64,000 nucleotides of DNA from Emticicia sp. 21SJ11W-3 (lineage in GTDB: Bacteria; Bacteroidota; Bacteroidia; Cytophagales; Spirosomataceae). The position numbers and the translations under genes were made by a program. The stretch is taken from contig NZ_CP092074.1 in assembly GCF_024138715.1 (NCBI RefSeq), positions 3,534,001 through 3,598,000 on the forward strand, read 5' to 3'. Shown here piece by piece: positions 8,012-17,588 of this stretch. Below the pieces are notes generated by a model. The model searched no databases. It was not told the origin of the DNA and saw only the letters and a list, made by a program, of their open reading frames with translations. How positions within the stretch are numbered: the first letter of the stretch is position 1; each line of letters starts with the position of its first letter.

Positions 8012-9421
8012 ATGTCAGAAATTAAAGCATATATTAAAGCAATTTTAGAAAAACATAAACTCTCAATTTCTTCTAATAAAACCTTGCTTCTGGATGAATT
8101 TGTTAATGATGAAACTAACATTAATCTTTTTAATCAAATAAAAGAAACCCAACAATTGCTAATGGATAAATGGCTTTTAAAAAATAGAATTGACGATATT
8201 AAAAGTCAGGTTATTTCTATTCCGAACGGAACGGTAGGTAAAGCGTACTCTGCAAAAATAGAAATCGAAAAATGGCAATGGAGAGATATTGCATATTTAG
8301 AATTTGAAGGACTTGAAAACTTAAATCTACAATACAGCGACAAAACTGAATGGATTACTGGTATTCCCAGTCAAAGCGGCGAGCTAAAAATAAAAATGAA
8401 GTTCAGAATAAAAGGAGAAGCTGACGACTCTTTTCTTAACGAAAAGATTGTTTCTCTTGTTATCAACCCTGATCCAAAATCACTTTGGAAAAATATTGAA
8501 AGCGATAAGAATGCACTCTTTTGGAAAGAAGATAATATTAACGAATTAATTCCATTAGGTGATAGACATTTGGTTGTGGCATCAAAAAGAGGGCGCTCTC
8601 ATGCAAATGTTGGTTCCTTCAGAGATGATGATTATGCGTTTAAGCATTTTGAGGAAAACGATTGGAGTATCGTAACCGTAGCTGATGGAGCGGGTTCTGC
8701 AAAGTATTCAAGGCAAGGCTCGAAGCTGGCGTGTCAGAAAACAATAGAGTTTTTTGAGACACAATTTTCAAAAGATTTGGTTTCAGAGATAAATGCTTTT
8801 TTTGAAAGTGAAAATACCCGAGGAGTTACAGAAGTACCCCAGGACTTAAAAAGAAAAATAATCCAAGAATTATATAAAATTACACTTTATGTTCATAACG
8901 AAATTGTAAGTTTTGCAAAGGCCACTGAAAATAATTTAAAGGACTTTCATACAACTCTTATTTTTAGCTTGTTCAGGAAGATACCAGAAGGATATATAAT
9001 CCTGTCTTTTGGTGTGGGAGATTGCCCAATTGCATTACTTAACAGAGAAATCTCTGAAGTTTCATTACTTAATTGGCTTGATGTAGGAGAATACGGCGGT
9101 GGAACTCGTTTTATAACTATGCCAGAAATTTTTAGTTCTGAAAAAATGAGTTCAAGATTTAACGTAAAAATCATTAAAGATTTTTCATTTCTGATGCTAA
9201 TGACAGATGGAATTTATGACCCAAAATTTGTGGTAGAAGCTAATCTCGAAAAAATTGATAAATGGAAAGAGTTTTTATTGGATTTAGATGGCAAAAACGA
9301 TGAAAACTTAAAAGTTGATTTTCAAGCCGATAATAACAAGATTGCCGAGACATTAAACAGATGGTTAGATTTCTGGAGTCCTGGTAACCACGATGATAGA
9401 ACTTTGGCAATAATATTTTAA
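8012..9421 (+). CDS. PP2C-type protein phosphatase of the TerY-P triad
   Basis: A 469-residue protein. The first ~170 residues form a helical start and a beta-sandwich-like segment, probably a docking domain. The rest is a PP2C catalytic domain: VADGAGSAKYSRQGS near residue 224 gives a metal-binding Asp, GVGDCPIALL near 336 and LMTDGIYDP near 396 give further acidic metal ligands, and HDDRTLAIIF closes the chain. PP2C enzymes remove phosphate from Ser/Thr with Mn or Mg. Here the natural substrate would be the neighbouring kinase or TerY. Gaps of 12 and 9 bases to its neighbours show one transcription unit. Confidence 0.92.
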   Translation: MSEIKAYIKAILEKHKLSISSNKTLLLDEFVNDETNINLFNQIKETQQLLMDKWLLKNRIDDIKSQVISIPNGTVGKAYSAKIEIEKWQWRDIAYLEFEGLENLNLQYSDKTEWITGIPSQSGELKIKMKFRIKGEADDSFLNEKIVSLVINPDPKSLWKNIESDKNALFWKEDNINELIPLGDRHLVVASKRGRSHANVGSFRDDDYAFKHFEENDWSIVTVADGAGSAKYSRQGSKLACQKTIEFFETQFSKDLVSEINAFFESENTRGVTEVPQDLKRKIIQELYKITLYVHNEIVSFAKATENNLKDFHTTLIFSLFRKIPEGYIILSFGVGDCPIALLNREISEVSLLNWLDVGEYGGGTRFITMPEIFSSEKMSSRFNVKIIKDFSFLMLMTDGIYDPKFVVEANLEKIDKWKEFLLDLDGKNDENLKVDFQADNNKIAETLNRWLDFWSPGNHDDRTLAIIF

Positions 9422-9430
9422 AAGAAAAAT

Positions 9431-10942
9431 ATGAGTAATATTATTACAGTAAAATCAATAATTGATGCCACAAAAACATATCAGTATGTTGATGGCGAAC
9501 CCAAAAGAGGTGGTGTAAAAGATGTTTACTTTAGCCCGGACAGAAAATATGTAGTGGCCATTTTTAGAGATAAACAGGATTTTAACCAACGAGAAAGACT
9601 CATACGGATTACAGACAAATATTATAAGCAGATTAAAGAAAAAGAGGCAGGTGATTATTATTTGGAAGAAATATATCGTTGGCCTACCGACGTAATTGAA
9701 TTTGATGGCAAACTGGGGATTATTGTTCCGATTTATAAGCCAAAGTTCTTTTTCAAAAAAGGATATGTTTCAAGTGATTTGATAAAAGGAGAAGAGAAAA
9801 ATGGAAAATGGTTTGCAGGTGCGAAGTTTAGAAATAAAAAATTTCCACTTAGCTTGGATGAGTCTGAGCTGGGAAACTGGATGAGTTATTTTCAGGTGAG
9901 CGTTAATATTGCCCGTGGTGTAAAAAAAATGCACTCAATGGGTTTATCTCATTCTGATCTATCTTATAATAATGTACTGGTAGACCCCGTATCAAAATCG
10001 GCGTGCATGATTGATTTGGATGGTTTAGTTGTGCCAGGTTTATTTCCGGCAGAAGTAATAGGTACTGCTGATTTTATTGCGCCTGAAGTACTGGCCACTA
10101 AGCATCTTAACAAATCTGACCCAAACCGGAAACTCCCTAAACGAGAAACAGATTTACACGCGCTCGCTTGTCTGATCTATATGTATTTATTACATCGCCA
10201 TCCGCTAAAAGGTGGCAAAGTACATGATTTAGATACAGAAAAAGACGACTTGCTGTCAATGGGTGAGAAAGCACTATTTATTGAGCATCCCTCAGATAAG
10301 GCAAATCGGCCTAAATTAGACCAGGTATCTAAATGGGATTTGTTTTGGGCGGATGTTTCCCAATTACCTTACACTATCACCGGCCCATATTTGAAAACTC
10401 TGTTTGATAAAGCATTTATTGATGGTTTACATAATCCAATGCAAAGACCAACCGCCGATGAATGGGAACAGGCATTATTAAAAACAACCGATTTAATGCA
10501 ACCATGCAGTAATACTGCCTGTGAGCAGAAATGGTACGTTTTTAATAATACTAACAAACCCAAATGCCCTTTCTGCGGAACTTACCACCAAGGTACCTTG
10601 CCTGTTCTGGATTTGTATTATCAGTTTAAGCCTGCAGTCTGGAAGCCTGAAAATCATCGCCTGATGGTTTATCATAACCAATATTTGTTTCAATGGCATG
10701 TAAATAGAAATATTATCCGTAACGAAAAACTCACTGATGCACAAAAAGTACCTCTTGGTTATTTTACTTTTCATAATGGCAAATGGGTATTGGTCAATCA
10801 AAAACTAACTTCCTTAAAAGACTTGACTGAAGATAAATTAATCCCGATCAATTCTATGGTTGAATTAACTGACGGTAAGAGACTTTTACTTTCAAATGAA
10901 GAGGGGGGGCGTGTAGTTCTTATTACTATGGCAAATAAATAA
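9431..10942 (+). CDS. atypical Ser/Thr kinase with zinc ribbon, TerY-P triad
   Basis: A 503-residue kinase-fold protein. The N-lobe has a lysine strand, KYVVAIFRD, but no obvious Gly-rich loop. The catalytic loop is HSDLSYNNVL near residue 174 (Ser replaces the usual Arg of HRD), the metal-binding motif is DLDG instead of DFG near 194, and the activation segment ends GTADFIAPEVL. After the kinase (from about residue 355) a ribbon with CSNTACEQKW and KCPFCG probably binds zinc. A beta-rich tail of ~110 residues follows, possibly an FHA-like phosphopeptide binder. This architecture fits kinases encoded beside TerY and PP2C. Loss of the HRD arginine suggests activation-loop phosphorylation is not needed. 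Confidence 0.9.
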   Translation: MSNIITVKSIIDATKTYQYVDGEPKRGGVKDVYFSPDRKYVVAIFRDKQDFNQRERLIRITDKYYKQIKEKEAGDYYLEEIYRWPTDVIEFDGKLGIIVPIYKPKFFFKKGYVSSDLIKGEEKNGKWFAGAKFRNKKFPLSLDESELGNWMSYFQVSVNIARGVKKMHSMGLSHSDLSYNNVLVDPVSKSACMIDLDGLVVPGLFPAEVIGTADFIAPEVLATKHLNKSDPNRKLPKRETDLHALACLIYMYLLHRHPLKGGKVHDLDTEKDDLLSMGEKALFIEHPSDKANRPKLDQVSKWDLFWADVSQLPYTITGPYLKTLFDKAFIDGLHNPMQRPTADEWEQALLKTTDLMQPCSNTACEQKWYVFNNTNKPKCPFCGTYHQGTLPVLDLYYQFKPAVWKPENHRLMVYHNQYLFQWHVNRNIIRNEKLTDAQKVPLGYFTFHNGKWVLVNQKLTSLKDLTEDKLIPINSMVELTDGKRLLLSNEEGGRVVLITMANK

Positions 10943-10955
10943 TTCTATTTATTTT

Positions 10956-11111
10956 ATGATTAGAAACACGCTACAATCTGGGTCACATTCAAATAATGCC
11001 TTAAAAAGTTATGTTGAAGATAATAAAATTTTGTTCAATGAACCGGTAATTCTCCAAAACAGCTCAAACATTATCGTTAAGCACTATTTATATTCCTGCC
11101 ATTCTGAATAG
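10956..11111 (+). CDS. short ORF, doubtful remnant
   Basis: A 51-residue frame, ATG 10956 to TAG 11111, starting MIRNTLQSGSHSNNALKSYV. It begins 13 bases after the kinase stop, as a following operon gene would, but has no recognisable fold. The bases between it and terC (to 11243) contain only stops. It may be the beginning of a gene lost by deletion. Confidence 0.25.
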   Translation: MIRNTLQSGSHSNNALKSYVEDNKILFNEPVILQNSSNIIVKHYLYSCHSE

Positions 11112-11243
11112 TGGCTATAATTTACATTGCTTGGGTCTTCAGGCCTTGGCCATAAACTGTTAATCTGTAATACTTTTGATGTACAACTTAAAGCGGAATA
11201 ATAACTATCAGAATAAATTAATAACTATAATACAAAAATAAGA

Positions 11244-12026
11244 ATGAACGATTTTTTCCAAAACACCAGTCATTTATGGCAAGAAATTATTAATAACCCA
11301 CTCCCATCATTGGCAATTATTGGAAATCTGATTATTATTGAAAGCTTACTTTCGGTCGACAATGCGGCAGTTTTGGCTACAATGGTGATGGATTTACCAG
11401 AAAAACAAAGAGACAAAGCACTAAAATATGGGATTTGGGGCGCTTACATTTTCAGAGGATTAGCAATGATTTTTGCAGCGATTTTAATTACCATTTGGTG
11501 GTTAAAACCTCTTGGTGGCGTATATTTACTTTACTTAGTGTGGGATTGGTGGAAAGGAAAACAAACCGAAACGAAAGAAGATGATATTATTGATAAAAAA
11601 GGCAATTGGCTATACCGCTCTACAGTTGGTTCTCTAGGTAACTTTTGGGCAACGGTCTGCATGGTTGAATTAATGGATATGGCTTTTTCTATTGATAACG
11701 TATTTGCAGCTGTAGCTTTCACACCGAACATTATTTTGGTTTGTACCGGTGTTTTTATCGGAATTTTGGCAATGCGATTCATAGCTCAGTGGTTTGTAAA
11801 ATTGATGGAAAAATATGATTTTCTTGAAGGGGCTGCTTTTATTGTAATTGGTATCTTAGGTATTAAACTTGTTTTATCTCTATATGAGCATCTTTACCCC
11901 ACAAGTGCAATCAGTAAATTTTTAGGCAGTCACGCCGCAGATATAGGCATTTCAGTTCTAACTGTTGCAATTTTCTTTGTGCCCATTCTCACCTCAACTT
12001 TATTTAATTTTCCAAAGAAAAACTAA
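11244..12026 (+). CDS. terC: TerC-family integral membrane protein
   Basis: A 260-residue protein with about seven membrane helices. Family hallmarks are the acidic intramembrane motifs IESLLSVDNAAVLA near residue 30 and MAFSIDNVFAAVAF near 150, each with a buried Asp-Asn thought to handle divalent cations, and a short hydrophilic loop at about residues 105-120. TerC proteins anchor TerD at the inner membrane and are tied to tellurite resistance and to metal (manganese) efflux. It is the last gene of the island on this strand and is about 300 bases after the kinase, so it may have its own promoter. Confidence 0.93.
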   Translation: MNDFFQNTSHLWQEIINNPLPSLAIIGNLIIIESLLSVDNAAVLATMVMDLPEKQRDKALKYGIWGAYIFRGLAMIFAAILITIWWLKPLGGVYLLYLVWDWWKGKQTETKEDDIIDKKGNWLYRSTVGSLGNFWATVCMVELMDMAFSIDNVFAAVAFTPNIILVCTGVFIGILAMRFIAQWFVKLMEKYDFLEGAAFIVIGILGIKLVLSLYEHLYPTSAISKFLGSHAADIGISVLTVAIFFVPILTSTLFNFPKKN

Positions 12027-12703
12027 AATGTACTGTTTAAACCTGACACCGATAAATTGTATTTCATAACGATTCGCTGCATCAAAGTATATAATAAATT
12101 TTAGTATAATTTGGCCACCCTTGGTAATTGTAAAAAGGGTAATCTTTATGGGGAATCCAGACTGCAAAAGCCTGGATTCTCTATTTAAGGAATCCGGGTC
12201 TTTGTTTTGTGCGATTTTCGGAAAAAGGATTATTGGATTTTAGGCCATCAGATTTATATTGAAAGTTTTCTTAAATGAAAACTATTTCGCATTATTTCGC
12301 TGATTTTTTCCGTTCTGAAGGCGTTGAGAGTGAAGGTTTCGATATATATAGAAACAGCGTTTAGTAAAAAAAGCAAGTTCACCAGATTAAAGCTGATTTA
12401 AAGAATGTGCGGCTATTTTATTACCACAAATACCCGCCAATTTTATAATTATATGCTCGTTGTTGGGTAATGGCTTGCAAACGCCACTGGGTGGTTTTAA
12501 TATACAACTACACCATAATCTGCACTACTCACTACTCATCTGGTTTCTGATAACCCGGGCTTCACTGTTTTACATATCTAAAGTATAAAATTCACGTTTT
12601 TGAGCCTAAGCGTGCTTCCTTCTTGCTCTAATTCACATATAATTCTTATATTTAGCAGGTTTTGAAATAAACAACCACCGGAACAATAAACGATTACCAT
12701 GTT
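12027..12703. other. intergenic gap at island edge
   Basis: About 680 bases between terC and the serine hydrolase. It contains the hairpin at 12151-12181 and otherwise only short broken frames. Base composition shifts from AT-rich to more balanced after this gap, which is consistent with the boundary of the Ter island. I see no tRNA or repeat that would mark an integration site. Confidence 0.5.
12151..12181. terminator. hairpin downstream of terC
   Basis: GAATCCAG (12153-12160) pairs perfectly with CTGGATTC (12172-12179) around an 11-base loop; a G-T and a G-C pair extend the stem outward to 12151/12181. No long T-run follows, so it is a weak candidate terminator or RNA-stability hairpin for the terC transcript. 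Confidence 0.4.
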
Positions 12704-13744
12704 ATGAAAAAACTCCTGCTTTTTGTCTTTCTTCCCTGTTTCTCATTTGCGCAGATTGATAGTACTGATATCATCGTCAAAAAGATGATGGAGAAGCAAA
12801 AAATTGTTGGGCTTTCGTTGGCTGTTATAAAAAATGGTAAGGCCATTGTAAATAAAGGCTACGGGCTGGCTAATGTAGAGTTAAATGCACCGGTTACTTC
12901 TGAAACGGTAATCAGGCTGGGGTCGGTTAGTAAGCAGTTTTTTACAACCGCTGTCATGAAATTAGTGGAAGAAGGAAAACTAAGCATTGAGGATTCGGTG
13001 CATAAATTCTTTCCGGATGCGCCGGATACCTGGCGACCTATCCAAATTAAACACCTGATGTCGCACACATCGGGCCTGCAAAGAGAAGCGCCGGCCTACG
13101 ACAATTTTAAAATCCAACCTGATTTAGATGTAATCAGGTCTGCCTATAACTTACCGTTGGTTTTTAAAACCGGTGAAAAATACCAATATTGTAATTTAGC
13201 ATACTTTATGCTGGCTGAAATTATTAAACAGGTTAGTGGCAAGCCCTGGCAGGATTACATCCATGAAAAATTATTTGTACCTGCTGGCATGACCCATAGC
13301 TACCTGACAGATTTTTATCGGATTATCCCAAATCGCGCTGCCGGTTATATGCATAAACGCGACACCCTGATTAATGCAACAGCCATGCTTGGTATTAGGC
13401 CGAGTGGCGGATTTCTTTCTACTTCTTCTGATATGATTAAATGGGAGAAGGTATTAAGCAAAAAGGATATTATTCTTAAAAAAGCCAATTGGGAAAAGCT
13501 ATGGGACCCATTCATTAAAACTACCGCCAGGGCTGAATCAAAAGAATACTATGGTTTTGGATGGTTAATAGATGAATACAAAGGGCATAAATTAATTATC
13601 CATGGTGGTTCAAATATTGGATTCAGGTCTGTGTTTGCACGCTTTGTAAATGACGGGCTTTCAATTATTATTTTAACCAATACAGACGAAGCAAATCCAC
13701 GTGCAATTGCAAACGCGCTTGCAGATTATTATTTCAGAAAATAG
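12704..13744 (+). CDS. secreted beta-lactamase-family serine hydrolase
   Basis: A 346-residue protein with an N-terminal signal peptide ending in FSFAQ. The fold is class C beta-lactamase / D-Ala-D-Ala carboxypeptidase: the active-site SxxK is SVSKQFF near residue 77, the Tyr-x-Asn motif is YCN near 165, and the third motif is HGGSNIGF (His instead of Lys in KTG) near 303. HxG variants usually belong to esterases or peptidases, not antibiotic-hydrolysing enzymes. It acts in the periplasm or outside the cell. It stands alone on the + strand between the Ter island and the SoxC operon. Confidence 0.9.
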   Translation: MKKLLLFVFLPCFSFAQIDSTDIIVKKMMEKQKIVGLSLAVIKNGKAIVNKGYGLANVELNAPVTSETVIRLGSVSKQFFTTAVMKLVEEGKLSIEDSVHKFFPDAPDTWRPIQIKHLMSHTSGLQREAPAYDNFKIQPDLDVIRSAYNLPLVFKTGEKYQYCNLAYFMLAEIIKQVSGKPWQDYIHEKLFVPAGMTHSYLTDFYRIIPNRAAGYMHKRDTLINATAMLGIRPSGGFLSTSSDMIKWEKVLSKKDIILKKANWEKLWDPFIKTTARAESKEYYGFGWLIDEYKGHKLIIHGGSNIGFRSVFARFVNDGLSIIILTNTDEANPRAIANALADYYFRK

Positions 13745-13788
13745 TGATTTTATACGGTTTCATATTGAACTACAAATTTTAAGAGAAG

Positions 13789-13929
13789 GTACAGGCGCCA
13801 AATCAAGCTTTACCACAACCGTTTTTGGTGGCTTTCAGGTTCTGTACATCTCTGTTAACCCATAATGGTTGCGTCGGGGTCAACTTCTACCGAGGTTGGC
13901 TCATTGTTTACGATAAATTCTATCTTCAT
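13789..13929 (-). pseudogene. N-terminal remnant of an iorA-type 2Fe-2S subunit
   Basis: Read from 13929 leftward, the sequence starts [20 protein letters not shown], nearly the same as the intact 2Fe-2S gene at 43131-43616. After a frameshift it continues NRDVQNLKATKNGCGKA, a stop, then FGACT, matching the first cluster-binding segment of the intact gene. The remaining two thirds are missing. It lies directly downstream of soxC, the mirror of the soxC remnant found downstream of the intact iorA. Confidence 0.85.
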
Positions 13930-14155
13930 AGATACATTTTCCGGTTATTGAATAAGGAATTTGGCTTCACTAAATACAAACAAATACCATGAATATTTCT
14001 AACGGAGTGTTTCCGGTTTAAACAAAACACGTCCGTCTGGTTTAATTTGCCAGGCTGTAACCGGGTTCATGTGGTAGCCACCTTCGCTGCCTCTGGCCTC
14101 AAATAACTGCTTTAATGTGGGTTGTGTATAGCCTGTTTCATCAGTTACCCGGCTT
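13789..14155. repeat. left copy of a diverged direct repeat (iorA start / soxC end junction)
   Basis: This stretch aligns in the same orientation with 43473-43880, by eye at roughly 75-80% identity with small gaps. It covers the start of an iorA gene, a short spacer and the 3' end of soxC. In this copy the soxC side is intact and the iorA side decayed; in the right copy it is the reverse. The two copies are about 29.7 kb apart. Confidence 0.8.
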
Positions 14156-15249
14156 AAAATCTCGGTTTCCTGCCCTTTCCAATGCCATAAATGCCTGAAC
14201 TGCACGTGTGCTTTGTCTAAAACAGGTTCGTTGAGCTGTGCCGCCTGCCAGTTTTTACCGGCATCGGTGCTTACTTCAACTTTAATCACCTTCCCTCTGC
14301 CTGACCAGGCCAACCCCCGAATCTCTATCCAGCCTTTTTCAACTTTTTGCGGATACGACGGAAAAGTAATAATAGAGCGCGCATCTATATCGAAACTGAA
14401 AATCCTGTATTTCCCGTCTTTAATGGGCTCGGTATATTTGGAGGTTTCTTCTCTGGTATAGTATGGAGCATCTGATAATTCCAGTCTGCGGAGCCACTTG
14501 ACACTGGTATTACCCTCCCAGCCGGGCAGGAAAAGCCTGACAGGAAAACCCTGCTCTGGTCTGATCGGCTCTCCATTCTGAGCATAAGCCACTATAGCAT
14601 CGTCCCATCCTTTTTTTACAGGAATACTACGGGTCATTACGGCAGCATCGCCACCTTCAGCCAGAAACCACGTGGCATTGGGTTTCACCCCCACTTCTCT
14701 GAAAAGCGTTGAAAGTTTAACACCTGTCCACTCACTCTGGCTGGTTAGTCCACAAATATCCTGTGGAGTAAGATTCTCTTTTCCTCCTCTGAAATTTCCT
14801 GAACATTCTAAAAAAGCAATGCGCGAAACAGAAGGGAAACGCTTTAAGTCAGCAACGGTAAAAACCAATGGTTTTTCTACTAATCCATGAATGAGTAATT
14901 CATGTTTGGTGGGGTCAATGGCTGGCACGCCCGCATGATGACGTTCAAAATGTAGGTCTGATGGGGTAATCATTCCGTAAAAATCCTGCAGTGGCGACCT
15001 CGACGAAATATCAGAAAACTTTTTAACAGATTTCACAAAAGGCGAGCGCGTTCCGACTTCACCCGCAAGGACACCTAATTTTTTGGTGGGGTCATCAACA
15101 ACATTTTCCGCAATACCCTTTTGTATGGTTTGCCCTTTGGCTGTCTGTATAATAGCCACCGCTGCCGTAGCTGCACCGCCCAGCAGTTTTCTTCTGGATA
15201 TTTTCTTAGGAAACTCCTGCGTTATTTCAACAATCTTATCCATTTTCAT
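13999..15249 (-). CDS. soxC: SoxC-like sulfite dehydrogenase molybdopterin subunit
   Basis: A 416-residue sulfite-oxidase-family protein. A twin-arginine signal, ISRRKLLGG at residues 18-25, shows export of the folded enzyme to the periplasm. The molybdenum-ligating cysteine lies in LECSGNFRGG near residue 149. Residues ~80-280 form the Moco domain, with SVKWLRRLELSDAPYY as the typical hinge. Residues ~290-400 form the dimerisation domain with WSGRGKVIKVEVSTDAGKNW. SoxC oxidises sulfur or sulfite and passes electrons to a cytochrome c. The gene overlaps the end of the cytochrome gene by 4 bases. It is the last gene of the operon, and a sulfur substrate is inferred, not shown. Confidence 0.9.
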   Translation of the reverse strand: MKMDKIVEITQEFPKKISRRKLLGGAATAAVAIIQTAKGQTIQKGIAENVVDDPTKKLGVLAGEVGTRSPFVKSVKKFSDISSRSPLQDFYGMITPSDLHFERHHAGVPAIDPTKHELLIHGLVEKPLVFTVADLKRFPSVSRIAFLECSGNFRGGKENLTPQDICGLTSQSEWTGVKLSTLFREVGVKPNATWFLAEGGDAAVMTRSIPVKKGWDDAIVAYAQNGEPIRPEQGFPVRLFLPGWEGNTSVKWLRRLELSDAPYYTREETSKYTEPIKDGKYRIFSFDIDARSIITFPSYPQKVEKGWIEIRGLAWSGRGKVIKVEVSTDAGKNWQAAQLNEPVLDKAHVQFRHLWHWKGQETEILSRVTDETGYTQPTLKQLFEARGSEGGYHMNPVTAWQIKPDGRVLFKPETLR

Positions 15250-15872
15250 CGGATTTCCGCCCCTCCTTTGCGGTCGTCAGGTATAAACAGTTTTCTGGCA
15301 GGCATCTCTATTTTTGAAAGGTTCTGGTCGTTAATTACAGTTTTTTCATCAATTATCTGGTTGGCATTTAATAAATAGGCTGTTAAATGATACACCTCTT
15401 CATTGCTTAGCGAGCCGGGCGCATTAAATGGCATTGCCCGGCGGATGTAATCAAAAACAGTGGTGGCATAAGGCCAGTAATTGCCAATCGTTTTTTCCTT
15501 ACGGCCATTAGCAGGGGTTTTGCTGGTTACCAATGAGCCATTTGGGCCACCGACTCCCCCTGCCCCATGGCAAGCCGCACATTTGCTATCAAAAATTAGT
15601 TTACCTCTGGCTGCTATACCGGCCCCAGCCGGCAAGCCTTTTCCATCAGGGCGAATGTCAATATCCAGCCGGTCAATATCTGCTTGTGTTGCTTTTCTGC
15701 CAAAGCCAAATGTGTCCGGGGTGGTATCGCTAAACATCTGCGTATTAGTAAAAACAGCAGCGGGCTTCCCGCTTTTTACGGTTGAATCGCCGGTATGATA
15801 ACCCACCTTCAGAATAATGCCCCCAATTAGTGGAAACACCAGTTTTATGATTGTTTTTTGTGTATAAATCAC
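15246..15872 (-). CDS. SoxD-like c-type cytochrome
   Basis: A 208-residue mono-haem cytochrome c. A hydrophobic helix at residues 9-24 anchors or exports it. The haem-binding motif is CAACH at 98-102, and a likely axial Met is in RAMPFNAPGSL near residue 160. The stretch DIRPDGKGLPAGAG before the haem site matches SoxD-type cytochromes that partner SoxC. It would take electrons from the molybdenum centre and deliver them to the respiratory chain. Its stop overlaps the soxC start (ATGA), so the two subunits are co-translated. Confidence 0.88.
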   Translation of the reverse strand: MIYTQKTIIKLVFPLIGGIILKVGYHTGDSTVKSGKPAAVFTNTQMFSDTTPDTFGFGRKATQADIDRLDIDIRPDGKGLPAGAGIAARGKLIFDSKCAACHGAGGVGGPNGSLVTSKTPANGRKEKTIGNYWPYATTVFDYIRRAMPFNAPGSLSNEEVYHLTAYLLNANQIIDEKTVINDQNLSKIEMPARKLFIPDDRKGGAEIR

Positions 15873-15911
15873 TTTTTCTGATTTTTAAAAAAATGCAAGT
15901 CGAACCGAATT

Positions 15912-17561
15912 TTAATCATACTTTCCGGCTTCAAGTGTACTACGGGAAAGCACATATTGTTTATTGAATCTGTCAAGCACTACCTTGATTGAATCTTTCT
16001 TTTCGTTAATACCAGACAAAACCACTCTGTTGCCACCGTTCAATACTGAATAATTCAATACCATCCGGTTACGTTTGGTAGGGCGACTTTCAGCCTGGAT
16101 GCCTTTTGTGCGACGCGCTGAATAGGCAATTGGCTCAATTTTCTTATCTTCCGACCCTATAATTGCTTTTGCTTCATCCGGTATCCAATTATCAGCCTTT
16201 GTTTTTTCTGTTCTTTTTGTTGGCCGGGCGGCAGACCGGTTATCGCCTCCAAAGTCTGTCCTGTTACCTAAAAACTCGCGGCCTTCCTGCCTGTTACCAC
16301 GGTTTTTATCCTGTAAATACAATACATGGTTTATGGTGTCTGCTTCATAGTAAAATACCCGCTGGCCACCGGCCACACCTGTCAATTCAAAAGTACGGTT
16401 AATGTCGCGCATCGGAGCACCTCCCCCATTCGACAAGTCCAGCTCTACAGGTTTGTTAGTTTTGAAAGTAAGCGTTGTCCATTTTTCAAAAGTTGCCTGT
16501 TGCCATCTGATAGAGTCTAAGGGTGAATATGGAATAACCTGATTATTGATTCTGAACTCAGTTACATTATAGTTGCCCCGTAATTCTTTTATGCCCTTCA
16601 GGGCCGGTTGTTTGTATGGGTCATATAAAAAATTGACTACTGCCAGATAAAGAAACACCGGCAGAAACAGCACAATGGTAGCTGTTTTCAAAGAAATACG
16701 GGTGATTTTCTGCCATGCCTTTGAAAATACCGGATAGTAAACCACCGGCACGGTATATTTCTCAAGAATCAGCAGGTTGTAGATTTGCGGAATATAACCA
16801 ACCAGCAAAAAGGCAGAAAACAGAACGAAATATGAACTATATACATGCACCCCGCCATCATAAGCAAAATTGACATACACGATGTCTGCCAGCGCACCGA
16901 AAAGCAACACCGCCCCCCAGAATGTAGTGGCTCTGAAAAACAATAAAGCGCCTGCGGCTACCTCAACAACGCCTGTAAAAACCTCGTACCAGGGTACAAT
17001 ACCTATCGACAGCCAGTAAATCTTCTGAAGTGTCAAATCTCCGAAATTGGTGTTCAGTACACCCCATGACGGATACGGCAACTGAGTGGGTGTCAATTTT
17101 GTAAAACCAAATCCGATAATGCCAATACCAGCCCGATAACGCACTATTACATTGAGCCAATAATATAATCGATTATACTCGGCACGTTCAATTTTTCTGT
17201 ATTTAGCAATGGCCGTCCAGACCAGACCCACTGCCACCGCAAAAATGAGCGTTATTACCCAAATGGCATAACCATTCAGAGTAGAACCAAAAATCCGGTT
17301 GCCAAAAATATTAAGACCCGAGCCAAAACGTGCAATATCATATAAATCGCGGTAGTGGAGGTGCAGCCAGTTGAAATTAAAAATTTCCTTATACCAGTCT
17401 GTGCTATTAGGCAAGCTCATGGCAATAAAAAACACGAACGCAATGCGAAATGCTATTTTCTGCCAGTTTTGCCATGGTTTATATGCGTTGTCTTTTGATT
17501 TTCTCTCAGGTAATTCTTCTCTCAAATCTCCCTGAACTATCTTTAGGTTTGAATCAGACAT
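15912..17561 (-). CDS. DoxX-family membrane protein with C-terminal soluble domain, copy 1
   Basis: A 549-residue protein. The N-terminal half (about residues 30-310) has seven to eight membrane helices in the DoxX/DoxD style, including GIGIIGFGFTKLTPTQLPYP and a GVVEVAAGALLFFRATT segment. A last helix near 305-325 leads to a soluble region of more than 200 residues with GNYNVTEFRINNQVIPYSP and KWTTLTFKTNKPVEL. DoxX-type proteins are related to the membrane subunit of thiosulfate:quinone oxidoreductase, so a role in passing electrons from the Sox enzyme to quinone is reasonable but inferred. It is paralogous to the next gene and lies 39 bases upstream of the cytochrome. Confidence 0.75.
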   Translation of the reverse strand: MSDSNLKIVQGDLREELPERKSKDNAYKPWQNWQKIAFRIAFVFFIAMSLPNSTDWYKEIFNFNWLHLHYRDLYDIARFGSGLNIFGNRIFGSTLNGYAIWVITLIFAVAVGLVWTAIAKYRKIERAEYNRLYYWLNVIVRYRAGIGIIGFGFTKLTPTQLPYPSWGVLNTNFGDLTLQKIYWLSIGIVPWYEVFTGVVEVAAGALLFFRATTFWGAVLLFGALADIVYVNFAYDGGVHVYSSYFVLFSAFLLVGYIPQIYNLLILEKYTVPVVYYPVFSKAWQKITRISLKTATIVLFLPVFLYLAVVNFLYDPYKQPALKGIKELRGNYNVTEFRINNQVIPYSPLDSIRWQQATFEKWTTLTFKTNKPVELDLSNGGGAPMRDINRTFELTGVAGGQRVFYYEADTINHVLYLQDKNRGNRQEGREFLGNRTDFGGDNRSAARPTKRTEKTKADNWIPDEAKAIIGSEDKKIEPIAYSARRTKGIQAESRPTKRNRMVLNYSVLNGGNRVVLSGINEKKDSIKVVLDRFNKQYVLSRSTLEAGKYD

Positions 17562-17588
17562 AATTGTGATGCTTTATGAGGTTGAGAA

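Noticed and set aside
12027-12703. integration site at the Ter island edge
   Set aside because: No tRNA, integrase or matching direct repeat is visible at either end; only a composition shift supports a boundary.
12704-13744. true antibiotic beta-lactamase
   Set aside because: The third motif is HGG instead of KTG, and family members with this variant are mostly esterases or peptidases.
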